Assembly (NCBI GenBank): GCA_964612145.1
Contig: CAZTBP010000011.1
Coordinates: forward strand, 62,001-126,000
Source: JAGNLV01 sp964612145
Lineage (GTDB): Bacteria > Zixibacteria > MSB-5A5 > GN15 > FEB-12
DNA length: 64,000 nucleotides
Direction: 5' to 3'
The notes under the pieces were generated by a model. That model worked only from the letters and a program-made list of their open reading frames with translations. It was not told the DNA's origin and ran no database searches. The translations under genes were made by a program, and so were the position numbers. Below are positions 8,020 through 16,222 of this stretch, in pieces; position 1 is the stretch's first letter; every line of letters begins with the position of its first letter.

Positions 8020-9143
8020 CGGCCGACTACGATCACAAAGGCTTGCAGCCGAGTCGCACGCAGTGGCTGCTGTTGTTTGTCGGCGGCTGGACCCTGCTGG
8101 GACTCTTTCAGGCAGTACGACTGTACTACCTGTATAATGTTGGCGGTTCGGGGTCGATCACGTTTCCCCATGTCCTGGCGCTGGCCTTGTCAGACTGGTA
8201 TATCTGGGGCGCCCTCTCGCCTTTGATTTATCACCTGACCCGACGACTTGATATCGACCGTGGCCAATGGGGAAAACGGCTGGCGACTCATATTGTACTG
8301 GCGTTTGTGTTCAGTGCCGTGCACCTGTTTGTGTTTTCGCTGTTTGTTTACGTGATGCGTGAATATGCCGGCCTGCCGATTGCCACGACGGTCGAGTCAT
8401 TCTGGGCTGTCTACACCAGTACGATGGCAAGCAAGCTCTACCTTGCGGTGCTGACCTATCTGATGATCGCCTTTGTCAGTTATGCGATTGGCTATTACCG
8501 GCGGTTTCGTGAGAAGGAACATCGATTGTCCCAGGCAGAAGCGCGCCTTTCGGAAACTCGACTGCAGGCGCTGCGCGGTCAATTGCAGCCGCATTTCCTG
8601 TTTAATGCACTTAACGCCATTACCGCCCTTGTCCATACGGATCCAGAAGCCGCCGACCGCATGATCAACCGACTAAGCGATTTGCTGCGTATGTCGCTGG
8701 AACGAGAGAACGAACAATTCTGTACGCTGGCCAGGGAACTTGAGTTCATCGAACGCTATCTTGCCATTCAGAAGATGCGGTTTGCGGATAAGCTCCAGAT
8801 AAAACTGGATGTGCCGGCCGAGGCGCTTGACGCGCAGGTACCTTCGCTGATTCTGCAGCCACTGGTTGAAAACGCCGTAAAGCACGGAATCGCCGCCAAG
8901 ACAAAACCGGGGCTGGTGTATATCGGCGCCAGGCAGATAAATGGTAATCTGGAGGTCTCCATTGCCGATGACGGCCCCGGGCTGGCGCCGGACTGGCAAA
9001 ACGGAAACGGGCGGGGACTGCAAAACACGCGCGAACGGCTGGCGGCCCTTTATGGCGAGTCGGGCAATATGCAGGTAGAAAACGGTGTGAGCGGTGGTGT
9101 CACGATCACGATGAAGCTGCCGGCCGACGCGGCCAAGAACTAA
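8016..9143 (+). CDS. LytS/YehU-family sensor histidine kinase
   Basis: A 375-residue membrane kinase. About four transmembrane segments occupy residues 10-155, followed by a short coiled coil (REKEHRLSQAEARLSETRLQ) and the His_kinase box LRGQLQPHFLFNALNAI, whose His is the phospho-acceptor. The ATPase domain has ILQPLVENAVKHG (N box) and ADDGPG with NGRGLQNTRERL (G boxes). Translation starts at TTG, whose TG is shared with the DUF481 stop, so expression is coupled. The partner is the LytTR regulator that begins 14 bp downstream. Confidence 0.92.
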   Translation: MTADYDHKGLQPSRTQWLLLFVGGWTLLGLFQAVRLYYLYNVGGSGSITFPHVLALALSDWYIWGALSPLIYHLTRRLDIDRGQWGKRLATHIVLAFVFSAVHLFVFSLFVYVMREYAGLPIATTVESFWAVYTSTMASKLYLAVLTYLMIAFVSYAIGYYRRFREKEHRLSQAEARLSETRLQALRGQLQPHFLFNALNAITALVHTDPEAADRMINRLSDLLRMSLERENEQFCTLARELEFIERYLAIQKMRFADKLQIKLDVPAEALDAQVPSLILQPLVENAVKHGIAAKTKPGLVYIGARQINGNLEVSIADDGPGLAPDWQNGNGRGLQNTRERLAALYGESGNMQVENGVSGGVTITMKLPADAAKN

Positions 9144-9157
9144 AGGAGGAAGTGCGA

Positions 9158-9916
9158 ATGATTCGCGCTGTAATAATAGACGACGAACCGCTGGCGCGGC
9201 AGCGTATCAAGACACTGCTGGAGAGCTACGACACGGTGGAGCTGGTCGGTGAGGCGGCCAATGGTCCCGATGGGGTTCTCGCTATTAAGCGGCACAAACC
9301 GGATTTGGTTTTCCTCGACGTTCAAATGCCTGAGTTCGACGGGTTTGAGGTGGTCGCAAAAATCGGTGCAGCCAACATGCCGGAAGTAATATTTGTCACC
9401 GCCTACGATCAGTATGCCCTCAAGGCATTTTCCGTTCACGCGCTCGATTACCTGCTCAAACCGTTTGATCCCGACCGCTTCGAAGATGCGGTCGCACGGG
9501 CACTGGAACGGGTCCGGACGAAACCGACTTCAGACCGCACCAAACTGAATAAGCTTCTCAAGACAGTGCAGAAGGACGGTCGCGCTCACGGCCGGATTCT
9601 TGTCCGTGACGGCGGGCATACGACGATTGTTAAAGTCGAGACGATCGACTGGATCGAGTCAGCCGGAAATTATGTCAAGCTGCACGTGGGACGAACCGAA
9701 CACATGCTGCGGGACACTATGAAAAACCTCCTCTGGCGGCTGGATAATTCGTTGTTCGTACGCATCCACCGTACTGCTATCGTCAATGTCGACCGGATCA
9801 AGGAATTGCATCCATATTTTCACGGTGATCATGTCATTATGCTTGAAAACGGGACTCGCCTCCCGCTTTCACGGCGCTACCGCAAGGCTCTTCAGGAAGC
9901 ACTGGACCGTCGCTAG
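9158..9916 (+). CDS. LytTR-family response regulator
   Basis: A 252-residue regulator: receiver domain with DDEP, phospho-acceptor Asp in VFLDVQMPEFDG, T in FVTAYDQ and K in YLLKPFD, then a LytTR DNA-binding domain (about 145-252) with IDWIESAGNYVKLH, FVRIHRTAIVN and LPLSRRYRKAL. A GTG lies at 9152 but only 2 bp from the GGAGG, whereas the ATG at 9158 is 8 bp away, so I choose the ATG. It receives phosphate from the preceding LytS-type kinase. A candidate binding site begins 4 bp after its stop (9920-9949). Confidence 0.93.
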   Translation: MIRAVIIDDEPLARQRIKTLLESYDTVELVGEAANGPDGVLAIKRHKPDLVFLDVQMPEFDGFEVVAKIGAANMPEVIFVTAYDQYALKAFSVHALDYLLKPFDPDRFEDAVARALERVRTKPTSDRTKLNKLLKTVQKDGRAHGRILVRDGGHTTIVKVETIDWIESAGNYVKLHVGRTEHMLRDTMKNLLWRLDNSLFVRIHRTAIVNVDRIKELHPYFHGDHVIMLENGTRLPLSRRYRKALQEALDRR

Positions 9917-9919
9917 CCG

Positions 9920-9949
9920 GCCGCTTATCACAGTAAACCAGCCGTTTAT
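9920..9949 (+). promoter_or_regulatory. Candidate LytTR operator (direct repeat, 12-bp spacing)
   Basis: GCCGCTTAT (9920-9928) and GCCGTTTAT (9941-9949) are direct repeats separated by exactly 12 bp, so they lie on one DNA face. LytTR proteins bind imperfect direct repeats with this spacing, and the core [AC]CGTTN[AG][TG] fits the second copy well. Located upstream of the FG-GAP gene at 10087. Confidence 0.5.
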
Positions 9950-10086
9950 CACGCCCGATCCGCTCTTGATCCCAATCCTGTATCGAGTTAGTCCAGATCC
10001 CGCTATGCTGTAGGCAGTAACCGGCGGACGAATAGGCTGTCGGCGATGACAAGCAACCTCGGGCGACTATCTCAAGGAGCGAAACT

Positions 10087-12081
10087 ATGGCACGACTATT
10101 CCGGCTGGCCAGTACGGTGTTACTGGGGCTTCTATTCATGATTGAGCTGACTCACGCTCAAGTGTTCACGAAAATCACGACTGGCCCCGTGGTAACCGAC
10201 GGAAAGGGTTCACGGAGTGTTAACTGGGTCGACGTTGACAACGACGGCTACCTCGACCTGTTCATCACTAACGGCGCCAGTGGTGGTGAGAACAACCTGT
10301 TGTATCTCAACGAGGGTGACGGGGCCTTTGTGCAGGTGGACACGGGTGACATTGTATCGGACAGTCTCAGTTCCGACGGTGCGGCCTTTGGTGACTATAA
10401 CAACGACGGATATCTTGATGCGGCCGTAGCGAATTGGTACAACCAGGCAAATCTTTTGTATACGGCCAACGGGGCCGCGTCATGGAGCCGCAACACAACG
10501 TCTGCCCCCGGTCAGGACGCAGGTTATTCCGAGGCCGCAAGCTGGGCCGACTATGACAACGACGGCGACCTTGACCTGTTCGTAGCCAACTCCGATGGTG
10601 ATCTAAAGAACTTCTCTTACGAAAACAACGGCGACGGGACTTTCACACGGGTGCTCACCGGTCCGGTAGCTACAGACGCTGCACCGTCGAGGCTGGGTGC
10701 CTGGGCCGACTACGACAACGACGGCGACCAGGACCTGTTTGTTGCCAACGAAGCCTCGATCAACAACAATCTCTATAAAAACAACGGCGACGTCACGTTC
10801 ACGAAGATCGAGTCGGGCTCTATCGTAAGCGATGGCGGGGCTTCGTTCGGGGCGAGTTGGGGCGACTATGACAATGACGGCGACCTGGACCTGTTTGTCG
10901 CGAATATCGGTGGCGTGGATTTCCTATATGACAATAACGGCAATGGCACATTCACGCGGGTGATAAGCGGTGAGATTGTCCAGGTGTCGACGTATTCAAT
11001 TGGCAGTGCCTGGGGTGATATCGACAACGACGGTGACCTTGATCTTTACGCAGCGAATGGCTTTCACAGGTTCAATCCGGACTTCGACCGAGTCAACCTG
11101 CTGTATATCAATGATGGCGCCGGCGGGTTTGTAAAGGATACGCTCAATGTTGCGGTTGCTGACTCCGGCTGGGCGTACGGGTGTGCGTTTGGAGACTATG
11201 ATCGTGACGGGGACCTGGATCTTGCAGTCGCACGATGGCAAAACGAGTCGGAAAACAACAGCCTCTTTCGCAATGATACACCGTCTGGAAATAACTGGGT
11301 GAGCTTTACCTGCATCGGGACTATCTCGAATAACTCCGCTATAGGCACGCGCGTCGCGGCCGTCGCAACTATCGACGGTCAGACTGTTCGTCAGACTCAC
11401 GAGATCAGTTCGCAAAGCGGATACTGCGGGCAAAATAGTCTCGAAGCCGAATTCGGGTTGGGCAGCGCGGCCGTTGTGGATTCGTTAATTGTCCAATGGC
11501 CGTCGGGATGGGTCGAAATCTTCACCGGCGTATCGCCAAACCAGTTCGCGACCATAGTCGAAGGCAACAGATCATTGTGCTCGGGCCGTGATACGGACCG
11601 CGATGGTCTCGCTGATCCCGACGATCCTTCAGCGACCTGCCCACCGGATAACTGCCCGACCGTACACAATGCCGACCAATTCGATGTCGATGCTGACGGG
11701 ATTGGGGACGTATGCGATGCCTGCCCCGCCGATCCGGACAACGATGTCGACGGCGACGGTCTTTGCGCCGCTGCCGACAACTGCCCGACGGTGGCAAACG
11801 CGGATCAGGCGGACACTGATTCAGTTGGCGTCGGCGACGCATGCTGCTGTGTGGATCGAGGAAATGTCGACGGCAACGGATCCGGCGGAACGGCTACAGA
11901 TGTTTCCGACCTGACGTTCTTGGTGAACTTCCTGTTTCAAAACGGCCCGTCGCCGCCGTGTCCTACCCAGGGCAATCTTGACGGTGCATCGAGCGGCGGC
12001 GGCGCCATAAATGTTGCCGACCTGACATATCTGGTCGGGTTCCTGTTTCAAAACGGCCCTCCTCCCCCTGCTTGTCCGTAG
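10087..12081 (+). CDS. Secreted FG-GAP/VCBS and UnbV-domain protein with thrombospondin-3 and dockerin-like C-terminus
   Basis: A 664-residue exported protein. A signal peptide (to about residue 25) is followed by seven or more FG-GAP/VCBS repeats, each with the calcium-binding DxDNDGxLDLF core (for example SWGDYDNDGDLDLFVAN), forming a probable beta-propeller over residues 35-390. An ASPIC/UnbV domain follows (WVSFTCIGTISNNSAIGTRV to VDSLIVQWPSGW, about 395-485). Then come thrombospondin type 3 repeats (DRDGLADPDD, NCPTVHNADQFDVDADGIGD) and a dockerin-like doublet (ATDVSDLTFLVNFLFQNG and INVADLTYLVGFLFQNG). GGAG precedes the ATG by 7 bp. It probably acts at the cell surface in adhesion or recognition. 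Its ligand is unknown, and upstream repeats suggest LytTR control. Confidence 0.88.
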   Translation: MARLFRLASTVLLGLLFMIELTHAQVFTKITTGPVVTDGKGSRSVNWVDVDNDGYLDLFITNGASGGENNLLYLNEGDGAFVQVDTGDIVSDSLSSDGAAFGDYNNDGYLDAAVANWYNQANLLYTANGAASWSRNTTSAPGQDAGYSEAASWADYDNDGDLDLFVANSDGDLKNFSYENNGDGTFTRVLTGPVATDAAPSRLGAWADYDNDGDQDLFVANEASINNNLYKNNGDVTFTKIESGSIVSDGGASFGASWGDYDNDGDLDLFVANIGGVDFLYDNNGNGTFTRVISGEIVQVSTYSIGSAWGDIDNDGDLDLYAANGFHRFNPDFDRVNLLYINDGAGGFVKDTLNVAVADSGWAYGCAFGDYDRDGDLDLAVARWQNESENNSLFRNDTPSGNNWVSFTCIGTISNNSAIGTRVAAVATIDGQTVRQTHEISSQSGYCGQNSLEAEFGLGSAAVVDSLIVQWPSGWVEIFTGVSPNQFATIVEGNRSLCSGRDTDRDGLADPDDPSATCPPDNCPTVHNADQFDVDADGIGDVCDACPADPDNDVDGDGLCAAADNCPTVANADQADTDSVGVGDACCCVDRGNVDGNGSGGTATDVSDLTFLVNFLFQNGPSPPCPTQGNLDGASSGGGAINVADLTYLVGFLFQNGPPPPACP

Positions 12082-12089
12082 GCATCTGC

Positions 12090-12129
12090 CCGGGTTTCCT
12101 GTGCTACGTAAACCAGTGGGGAAACCCGG
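12090..12129. terminator. Hairpin between convergent genes
   Basis: CCGGGTTTCC (12090-12099) pairs perfectly with GGAAACCCGG (12120-12129). It lies between the convergent FG-GAP and citF genes, so it could serve both. There is no long T-tract. Confidence 0.55.
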
Positions 12130-12138
12130 TCAGGGCCG

Positions 12139-13701
12139 TTATTTCTCGATTTTCTTAATCGTATCCAACAGGGTGCCGTCACGCCACTCGATCACGTGAA
12201 CCACTTCATCGGTAGTCGGTTTTGGGGAGCAGATGGTTCCGAACGATTCCGCCTTCTCGACAGACTTCTTGTGCAGGTCTTCAATGGAAAGCAAGGTGAC
12301 GCCGAAATCCTCAGCACGCTCGATGACAGCATCCTTGTACGAGGACTTACTGGCCGGGTTGACAGCAGCGTATTCCTCGGTCACGACCACATCGATCACT
12401 TCGCCGGGAGTCGTGCGGGTGTAAACCCTGTCAACTACCTTCGGGAAGCCCTTGCCGTCTTTGCCGGTTGCCAGCGGCATGAAGATAATAGTTAGATCGG
12501 CTCCGGCGGCAACATCCTGTCCCCCGCCAATACCGCCGATAATACGTCCGCCGGCACAGACGGTGTTGAGATTGAATTCAAGGTCCACCTCAAGAGTCGA
12601 GAGCACCGCCAGGTCGAGCAGGTTCACGGCGGCCTCTTTGTTGGCGACCGAGGCATAGTACGGCGTAGTGATTTCGTGGTGGCGCGGGTGGTTAAGCATG
12701 GAGTCAAACATGCGTCCGCTTGGTTCAAAAAGCTGCCCGTGCATGAGCTGGTAGAGTGTCCCCTCCTCGAGCATGTCAACGTGGAGCGAGGTGACCCCGC
12801 CGATCGAGAAGTTTGCCCGGACCTGAGCCTCCTTGAGCATCGCACGAATCTCCTCAAGGACCAGCAATCCCGCGCCGCTGCCGACCTGGAAGCTGAAACC
12901 GTCCTTAACAACACCGGCGGCCTTGATAACGCGCATGATGTTGTCCGACACCCGGGCATTGAATGGGTTGGACCGCGCTTTGTTCATATCGAGGGTGCCT
13001 GATCCAATGCCAGAATTGAGGCCGGGGTCGTCTACCTGGATCACGAAATCTACACGCTCCATAGAGATGGGGGTCGGCATCACGACCCGGTCGCTCACAG
13101 TTCCAGCCAGCAGGCAGACGTACTCGGCGTACTGAGTGTCGGCCTCGAAAAGCCCGACCGGGCCGCACAGGTGTTCCGGTTTCCCCATCAGGCCGTTGGC
13201 GTTGCCCCACCGGTCGGCAATCGGGACCGGCCCAAAGGCGACCCGTACCTCTACCTCGCCGGTCTGGAGTTTTCGCACGCGGTTGCCATGGGAGACGCCG
13301 ACACCAACCCACGGGAGCAATTCCCCGGCGGTGACATAACTGCCGAACTTGCGGTAGACGTTGCCATAGACGCCGCCGATCACGCCGTCGCGAACAGCCT
13401 CGATCAGCCATGGATCAACATGGTCAAAGAAGGCGTTGCCGTAAATCTTGATGTTGCGTTTGCCTTTTTCGCGCAGTTTTTCGACCACCAGCTGAAGACC
13501 CCTGTCGCCAGTCCGGTAGTAGTGTGGATAGGAGATGGTGTCACCGTCGGATATGACATCCATCACCTGATCGAGGCTGGTGACTTTGTTGCGGCGGAGT
13601 GGAATCGAATTGACGTGGGGGCAACCGACGAGGCGGCCCTCATATGATTTATCGTTGAACGCTTTTGAGAAAGGTTCGTATTCTTTGCCGTTGAAGTTCA
13701 T
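12139..13701 (-). CDS. citF: Citrate lyase alpha subunit (citrate-ACP/CoA transferase)
   Basis: A 520-residue CoA-transferase subunit. In citrate lyase CitF exchanges acetyl-ACP for citryl-ACP. Alignment from memory with E. coli CitF shows shared blocks: GNANGLMGKPEHLCGPVG, VIQVDDPGLNSGIGSGT, GFSFQVGSGAGLLVLEEI, ANFSIGGVTSLHVDMLEEG, STLEVDLEFNLNTV and EEYAAVNPA. The ATG at 13701 is preferred because GGAGA lies 6 bp before it; a longer frame to 13770 lacks such a site. No citD, citE, citC, citX or citG is nearby, which is unusual for a citrate lyase operon. It may work with unlinked partners or as a stand-alone CoA-transferase. Confidence 0.85.
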   Translation of the reverse strand: MNFNGKEYEPFSKAFNDKSYEGRLVGCPHVNSIPLRRNKVTSLDQVMDVISDGDTISYPHYYRTGDRGLQLVVEKLREKGKRNIKIYGNAFFDHVDPWLIEAVRDGVIGGVYGNVYRKFGSYVTAGELLPWVGVGVSHGNRVRKLQTGEVEVRVAFGPVPIADRWGNANGLMGKPEHLCGPVGLFEADTQYAEYVCLLAGTVSDRVVMPTPISMERVDFVIQVDDPGLNSGIGSGTLDMNKARSNPFNARVSDNIMRVIKAAGVVKDGFSFQVGSGAGLLVLEEIRAMLKEAQVRANFSIGGVTSLHVDMLEEGTLYQLMHGQLFEPSGRMFDSMLNHPRHHEITTPYYASVANKEAAVNLLDLAVLSTLEVDLEFNLNTVCAGGRIIGGIGGGQDVAAGADLTIIFMPLATGKDGKGFPKVVDRVYTRTTPGEVIDVVVTEEYAAVNPASKSSYKDAVIERAEDFGVTLLSIEDLHKKSVEKAESFGTICSPKPTTDEVVHVIEWRDGTLLDTIKKIEK

Positions 13702-13828
13702 TATCGTCTCCTTGATTGACTTCCCGCGGACACGGTATATCAGCAACGTGGAAAAGTCAACTGGTGCCATACATCTATGTTTGTTGTATCATGGAGAAGG
13801 CGATAAAATGGAAGACTAAAGGTGCAAC

Positions 13829-14290
13829 GTGCAATACATTCGTGCGGAAAATCTTGCATTTTTCTTTGAAACCGAACCGGAACCGGTTCTGACGGATGTT
13901 ACGTTCACGCTGAGCGATGGTGAACGGGTCGGCCTGATTGGGGACAACGGTTCCGGAAAGACGACCCTGCTCGCCCTGATTCGCAGTGAACTGACGTCAA
14001 CTGGCGGAACTCTTCATGCAGCACGTTCGGTACGACTCGGCTATCTGCCGCAGGAAGTGATGACCGAGAAGTCAACCAAAGTGCTCGATTTTCTCTGGAA
14101 GGGACGCCCGGAACTGGACCGGATGCGCTTCGAATTGCTGTCAGCCGACCAGGCGGATCCGTCATACGGCGATATCGTATCGCAGTTCTACGCAGCCGGC
14201 GGGGCACAAACCGAGGCGCTCATTGAACGGCTCCGGGCGGGATTTCGACTGGCAGGACAGTTAGAGAACTCCCCGATGTCTTCACTCAAG
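13829..14290 (+). pseudogene. Truncated ABC-F ATPase (N-terminal nucleotide-binding part only)
   Basis: From a GTG at 13829 the frame encodes the start of an ABC-F (Uup/EttA-type) ATPase: VLTDVTFTLSDGERVGLIGDNGSGKTT is split around the Walker A GDNGSGKTT near residue 38, and RLGYLPQE is the Q-loop region. Similarity continues to MSSL, exactly where the signature LSGGE should follow; instead the frame reads KGATANSANGDNRF and runs on to a stop at 14440 inside the opposite-strand deformylase gene. The signature, Walker B, linker and whole second ABC domain (normally reaching 500-640 residues) are gone. The intact codons upstream suggest a recent deletion. An assembly join is the other explanation. 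Confidence 0.75.
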
Positions 14291-14332
14291 GGAGCTACAG
14301 CGAATTCTGCAAACGGGGATAACCGGTTCGGC

Positions 14333-14845
14333 TTAACTCATCATCCGCTCGTATTCGGCGCGGGTGGCAAAGGTTTGCGACGAAAGGGCACGCTGCACCG
14401 CCAGGATGCCGTCAAGATGGTCGATTTCGTGCTGAAGTAGTTCCGACAGGTCTTTCTCGGCGCGTAGGATTTTCTCGGCCCCGTCCTCATCAGTATAGGC
14501 AACTTCGATGTCGCGGGCGCGGGAGACTTTAACGACCAGGTCCGGGAAACTGAAGCAGGCGTCCCACAATTCAACCCGGTCATTGGAGGCGTAGGTGATG
14601 CGCGGGTTGATTAAGGGACCGTCAAACGACCGATCGGGCATGGTAACAAAAATCACGCGCTTGAGTCGGGCGATCTGCGGTGCGGCGATGCCTCGGCCGA
14701 AGCCGTGGGTTTGCCGGAAATCGGCCAGCGTGTCGCGAAGATCGGTGATGATCGAATCCAGATCGGCGTTATTCGATCCGTCTACCGAGACAGACTTTTC
14801 CCAGAGGAGCGGGTTGCCGAGTTGTAGAATTTCGCGCGCGGGCAT
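14333..14845 (-). CDS. def: Peptide deformylase
   Basis: A 170-residue metalloenzyme that removes the formyl group from nascent protein N-termini. Motif 1 is GFGRGIAAPQI, motif 3 is LQHEIDHLDG with the two His metal ligands and catalytic Glu. Motif 2, normally EGCLS, reads WDACFSFPD: the Cys ligand is kept but Glu, Gly and Leu are replaced. The variant suggests a divergent type III-like deformylase, so the substrate range could differ. The start MPAREILQLGNPLL fits the family. It is convergent with the truncated ABC-F gene, and the 3' end of the deletion lies within about 45 bp of its stop. Confidence 0.85.
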   Translation of the reverse strand: MPAREILQLGNPLLWEKSVSVDGSNNADLDSIITDLRDTLADFRQTHGFGRGIAAPQIARLKRVIFVTMPDRSFDGPLINPRITYASNDRVELWDACFSFPDLVVKVSRARDIEVAYTDEDGAEKILRAEKDLSELLQHEIDHLDGILAVQRALSSQTFATRAEYERMMS

Positions 14846-14964
14846 TTGTGTTTCTCAACCAAGGGGACGTTTCTGCGACTGTGCTAAAGTAGTTTCAAAA
14901 TCCTCGTAATGCAAGAGCGGAAGCTTGTCGCTCCCGCCCTCGCTTGCAATTCGGTGAGCCGGAA

Positions 14965-15570
14965 CTAGTAGGCGAGCCACTCGAGGCGGTTGAGTTCGGG
15001 AATACCGAGAATCAGTTCTTCACCCACTTCCTCCCAATGTTCGGCCATTTCCTCAATTCGTTCGGCCCGCTCTTCCAGTACTTCGGCTTCAGCTTCAAGT
15101 TTCTCTCCGGCCCGCTCCATGTCGGCCTCAAACTTAGCTTCGTCGTAACCGGTCAGGAGCATTTTCATCAGTCCGCCGACCGCTTTGAGTCCCAGGTCGG
15201 CTCCTTTGAGGCCAATCTTGAGGCCCTCGTAGGCAACGTACTTGGCCTCGGCGCGAATCAGGAAGGTCGTATCATAGTAGTCCTTGAGCAGGCTTCGCTG
15301 CGCGGGCGAAAGACGAATCTGTCGACCGTTGACGAACAGCTCGTACTCCGGGGTGATACGGATTTCATCGCCGATCTTAAGCCGGTCGGTGATAATGATT
15401 TGCTTGTCGTCGATCTTGAAGCGGGCGTCATCGATGTCCCAGCGATTGAAGCTTTTGATGGAAATGCCGTGGTGGTCTGCGTCTTCGTTCCAGTGTTCAC
15501 GGTCGTGCGCGATGGTGGAAACGGGCAGCAGCAGAAGCCCGAGCATGAGGGCTATCAGTACGGCTTTCAT
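14965..15570 (-). CDS. Secreted protein with C-terminal coiled coil, possibly DUF2884-like
   Basis: A 201-residue exported protein starting at the ATG at 15570, preceded by AGGGAG; the frame extends further upstream but without signal or ribosome site. Signal peptide MKAVLIALMLGLLLLPVSTIA. The middle (DKQIIITDRLKIGDEIRITPEYELF, residues about 58-82, then NGRQIRLSPAQRSLLKDYYD) resembles the pattern of YggN/DUF2884 periplasmic proteins, a weak assignment. The C-terminal 80 residues are Glu-rich helix (EKLEAEAEVLEERAERIEE) likely to form a coiled coil. Function unknown. It is followed by the deformylase gene 119 bp away. Confidence 0.7.
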   Translation of the reverse strand: MKAVLIALMLGLLLLPVSTIAHDREHWNEDADHHGISIKSFNRWDIDDARFKIDDKQIIITDRLKIGDEIRITPEYELFVNGRQIRLSPAQRSLLKDYYDTTFLIRAEAKYVAYEGLKIGLKGADLGLKAVGGLMKMLLTGYDEAKFEADMERAGEKLEAEAEVLEERAERIEEMAEHWEEVGEELILGIPELNRLEWLAY

Positions 15571-15685
15571 AGTCTCTCCCTTATATTGTATATCGTTCCT
15601 TCGACTATACGACAGATTGGAGGTCAGGTTTCGTAAAGTATTGGACCGGAGAGGCGATGGATTGTTGCAGAGTTTATGTTTTATG

Positions 15686-16072
15686 CTATGAAGACCGTAT
15701 CCGCAAAATGACTTTCGCGAAGAAAGCTCCCGCAAGAGCCGACGGTAGTGACACTATCACAGCTAGGGCAACCTCGAATGGCCAGAGGTTATGATCTGTT
15801 GGGTCGATTGCAACCTCAACGACAATTCGGGCCAATAGGGCAATGACAAGGCCGCCGGAAGTGACAAGGGCTGTCCGGATTGCCGGGGTACGAAACCAAA
15901 ACTTCAAACCTGCGGCAACCACGACAAGACCGATTGCCCAGATTGCAGCAGGAATCGCCGACCAATAATCCAGGTCATTGTACGGAATTGGGTACAGGGC
16001 AGCCGCGCCGACAATGAATCCGGCCACCAGACCAGCGAGAGTGAAGCGACGGTAACTCTGGGGATTAGACAT
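15686..16072 (-). CDS. Four-helix integral membrane protein, unknown
   Basis: About 128 residues starting at MSNPQSYRR, chosen because AGGAG lies 7 bp upstream; a longer frame to 16105 lacks this. Four hydrophobic segments are evident (LAGLVAGFIVGAAALYPI, AIPAAIWAIGLVVVAAGL, ALVTSGGLVIALLARIVV, VALAVIVSLPSALAGAFF). No family recognised. Its frame overlaps the unused upstream extension of the next gene only, not the chosen start at 15570. Confidence 0.65.
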   Translation of the reverse strand: MSNPQSYRRFTLAGLVAGFIVGAAALYPIPYNDLDYWSAIPAAIWAIGLVVVAAGLKFWFRTPAIRTALVTSGGLVIALLARIVVEVAIDPTDHNLWPFEVALAVIVSLPSALAGAFFAKVILRIRSS

Positions 16073-16175
16073 CTCACTACTCCTGTAAAGCGATCCAACA
16101 CACAAGAAGCAGAAAGACGACTGACTTGGTCAATCTAATTCTGATAAAGTTTCGGTGCTTTCATACAAGACGAAA

Positions 16176-16196
16176 GCCGGGCGTGTACTGCCCGGC
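16176..16196 (-). terminator. Terminator after the Gly-rich secreted protein gene
   Basis: GCCGGGC (16176-16182) and GCCCGGC (16190-16196) form a 7-bp stem; the minus strand continues TTTCGTCTT. It lies 27 bp past the stop at 16223. Confidence 0.65.
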
Positions 16197-16222
16197 CTGG
16201 AAATTCAATCCATGGTGCGGAA

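Noticed and set aside
10217..10429. Plus-strand frame rich in Thr within the FG-GAP gene
   Set aside because: It is a shifted reading of the calcium-binding repeats (GAC AAC GAC read out of frame).
15686..15735. Overlap between the four-helix protein and the coiled-coil protein
   Set aside because: It disappears once the coiled-coil gene is started at 15570, where its signal peptide and ribosome site lie.
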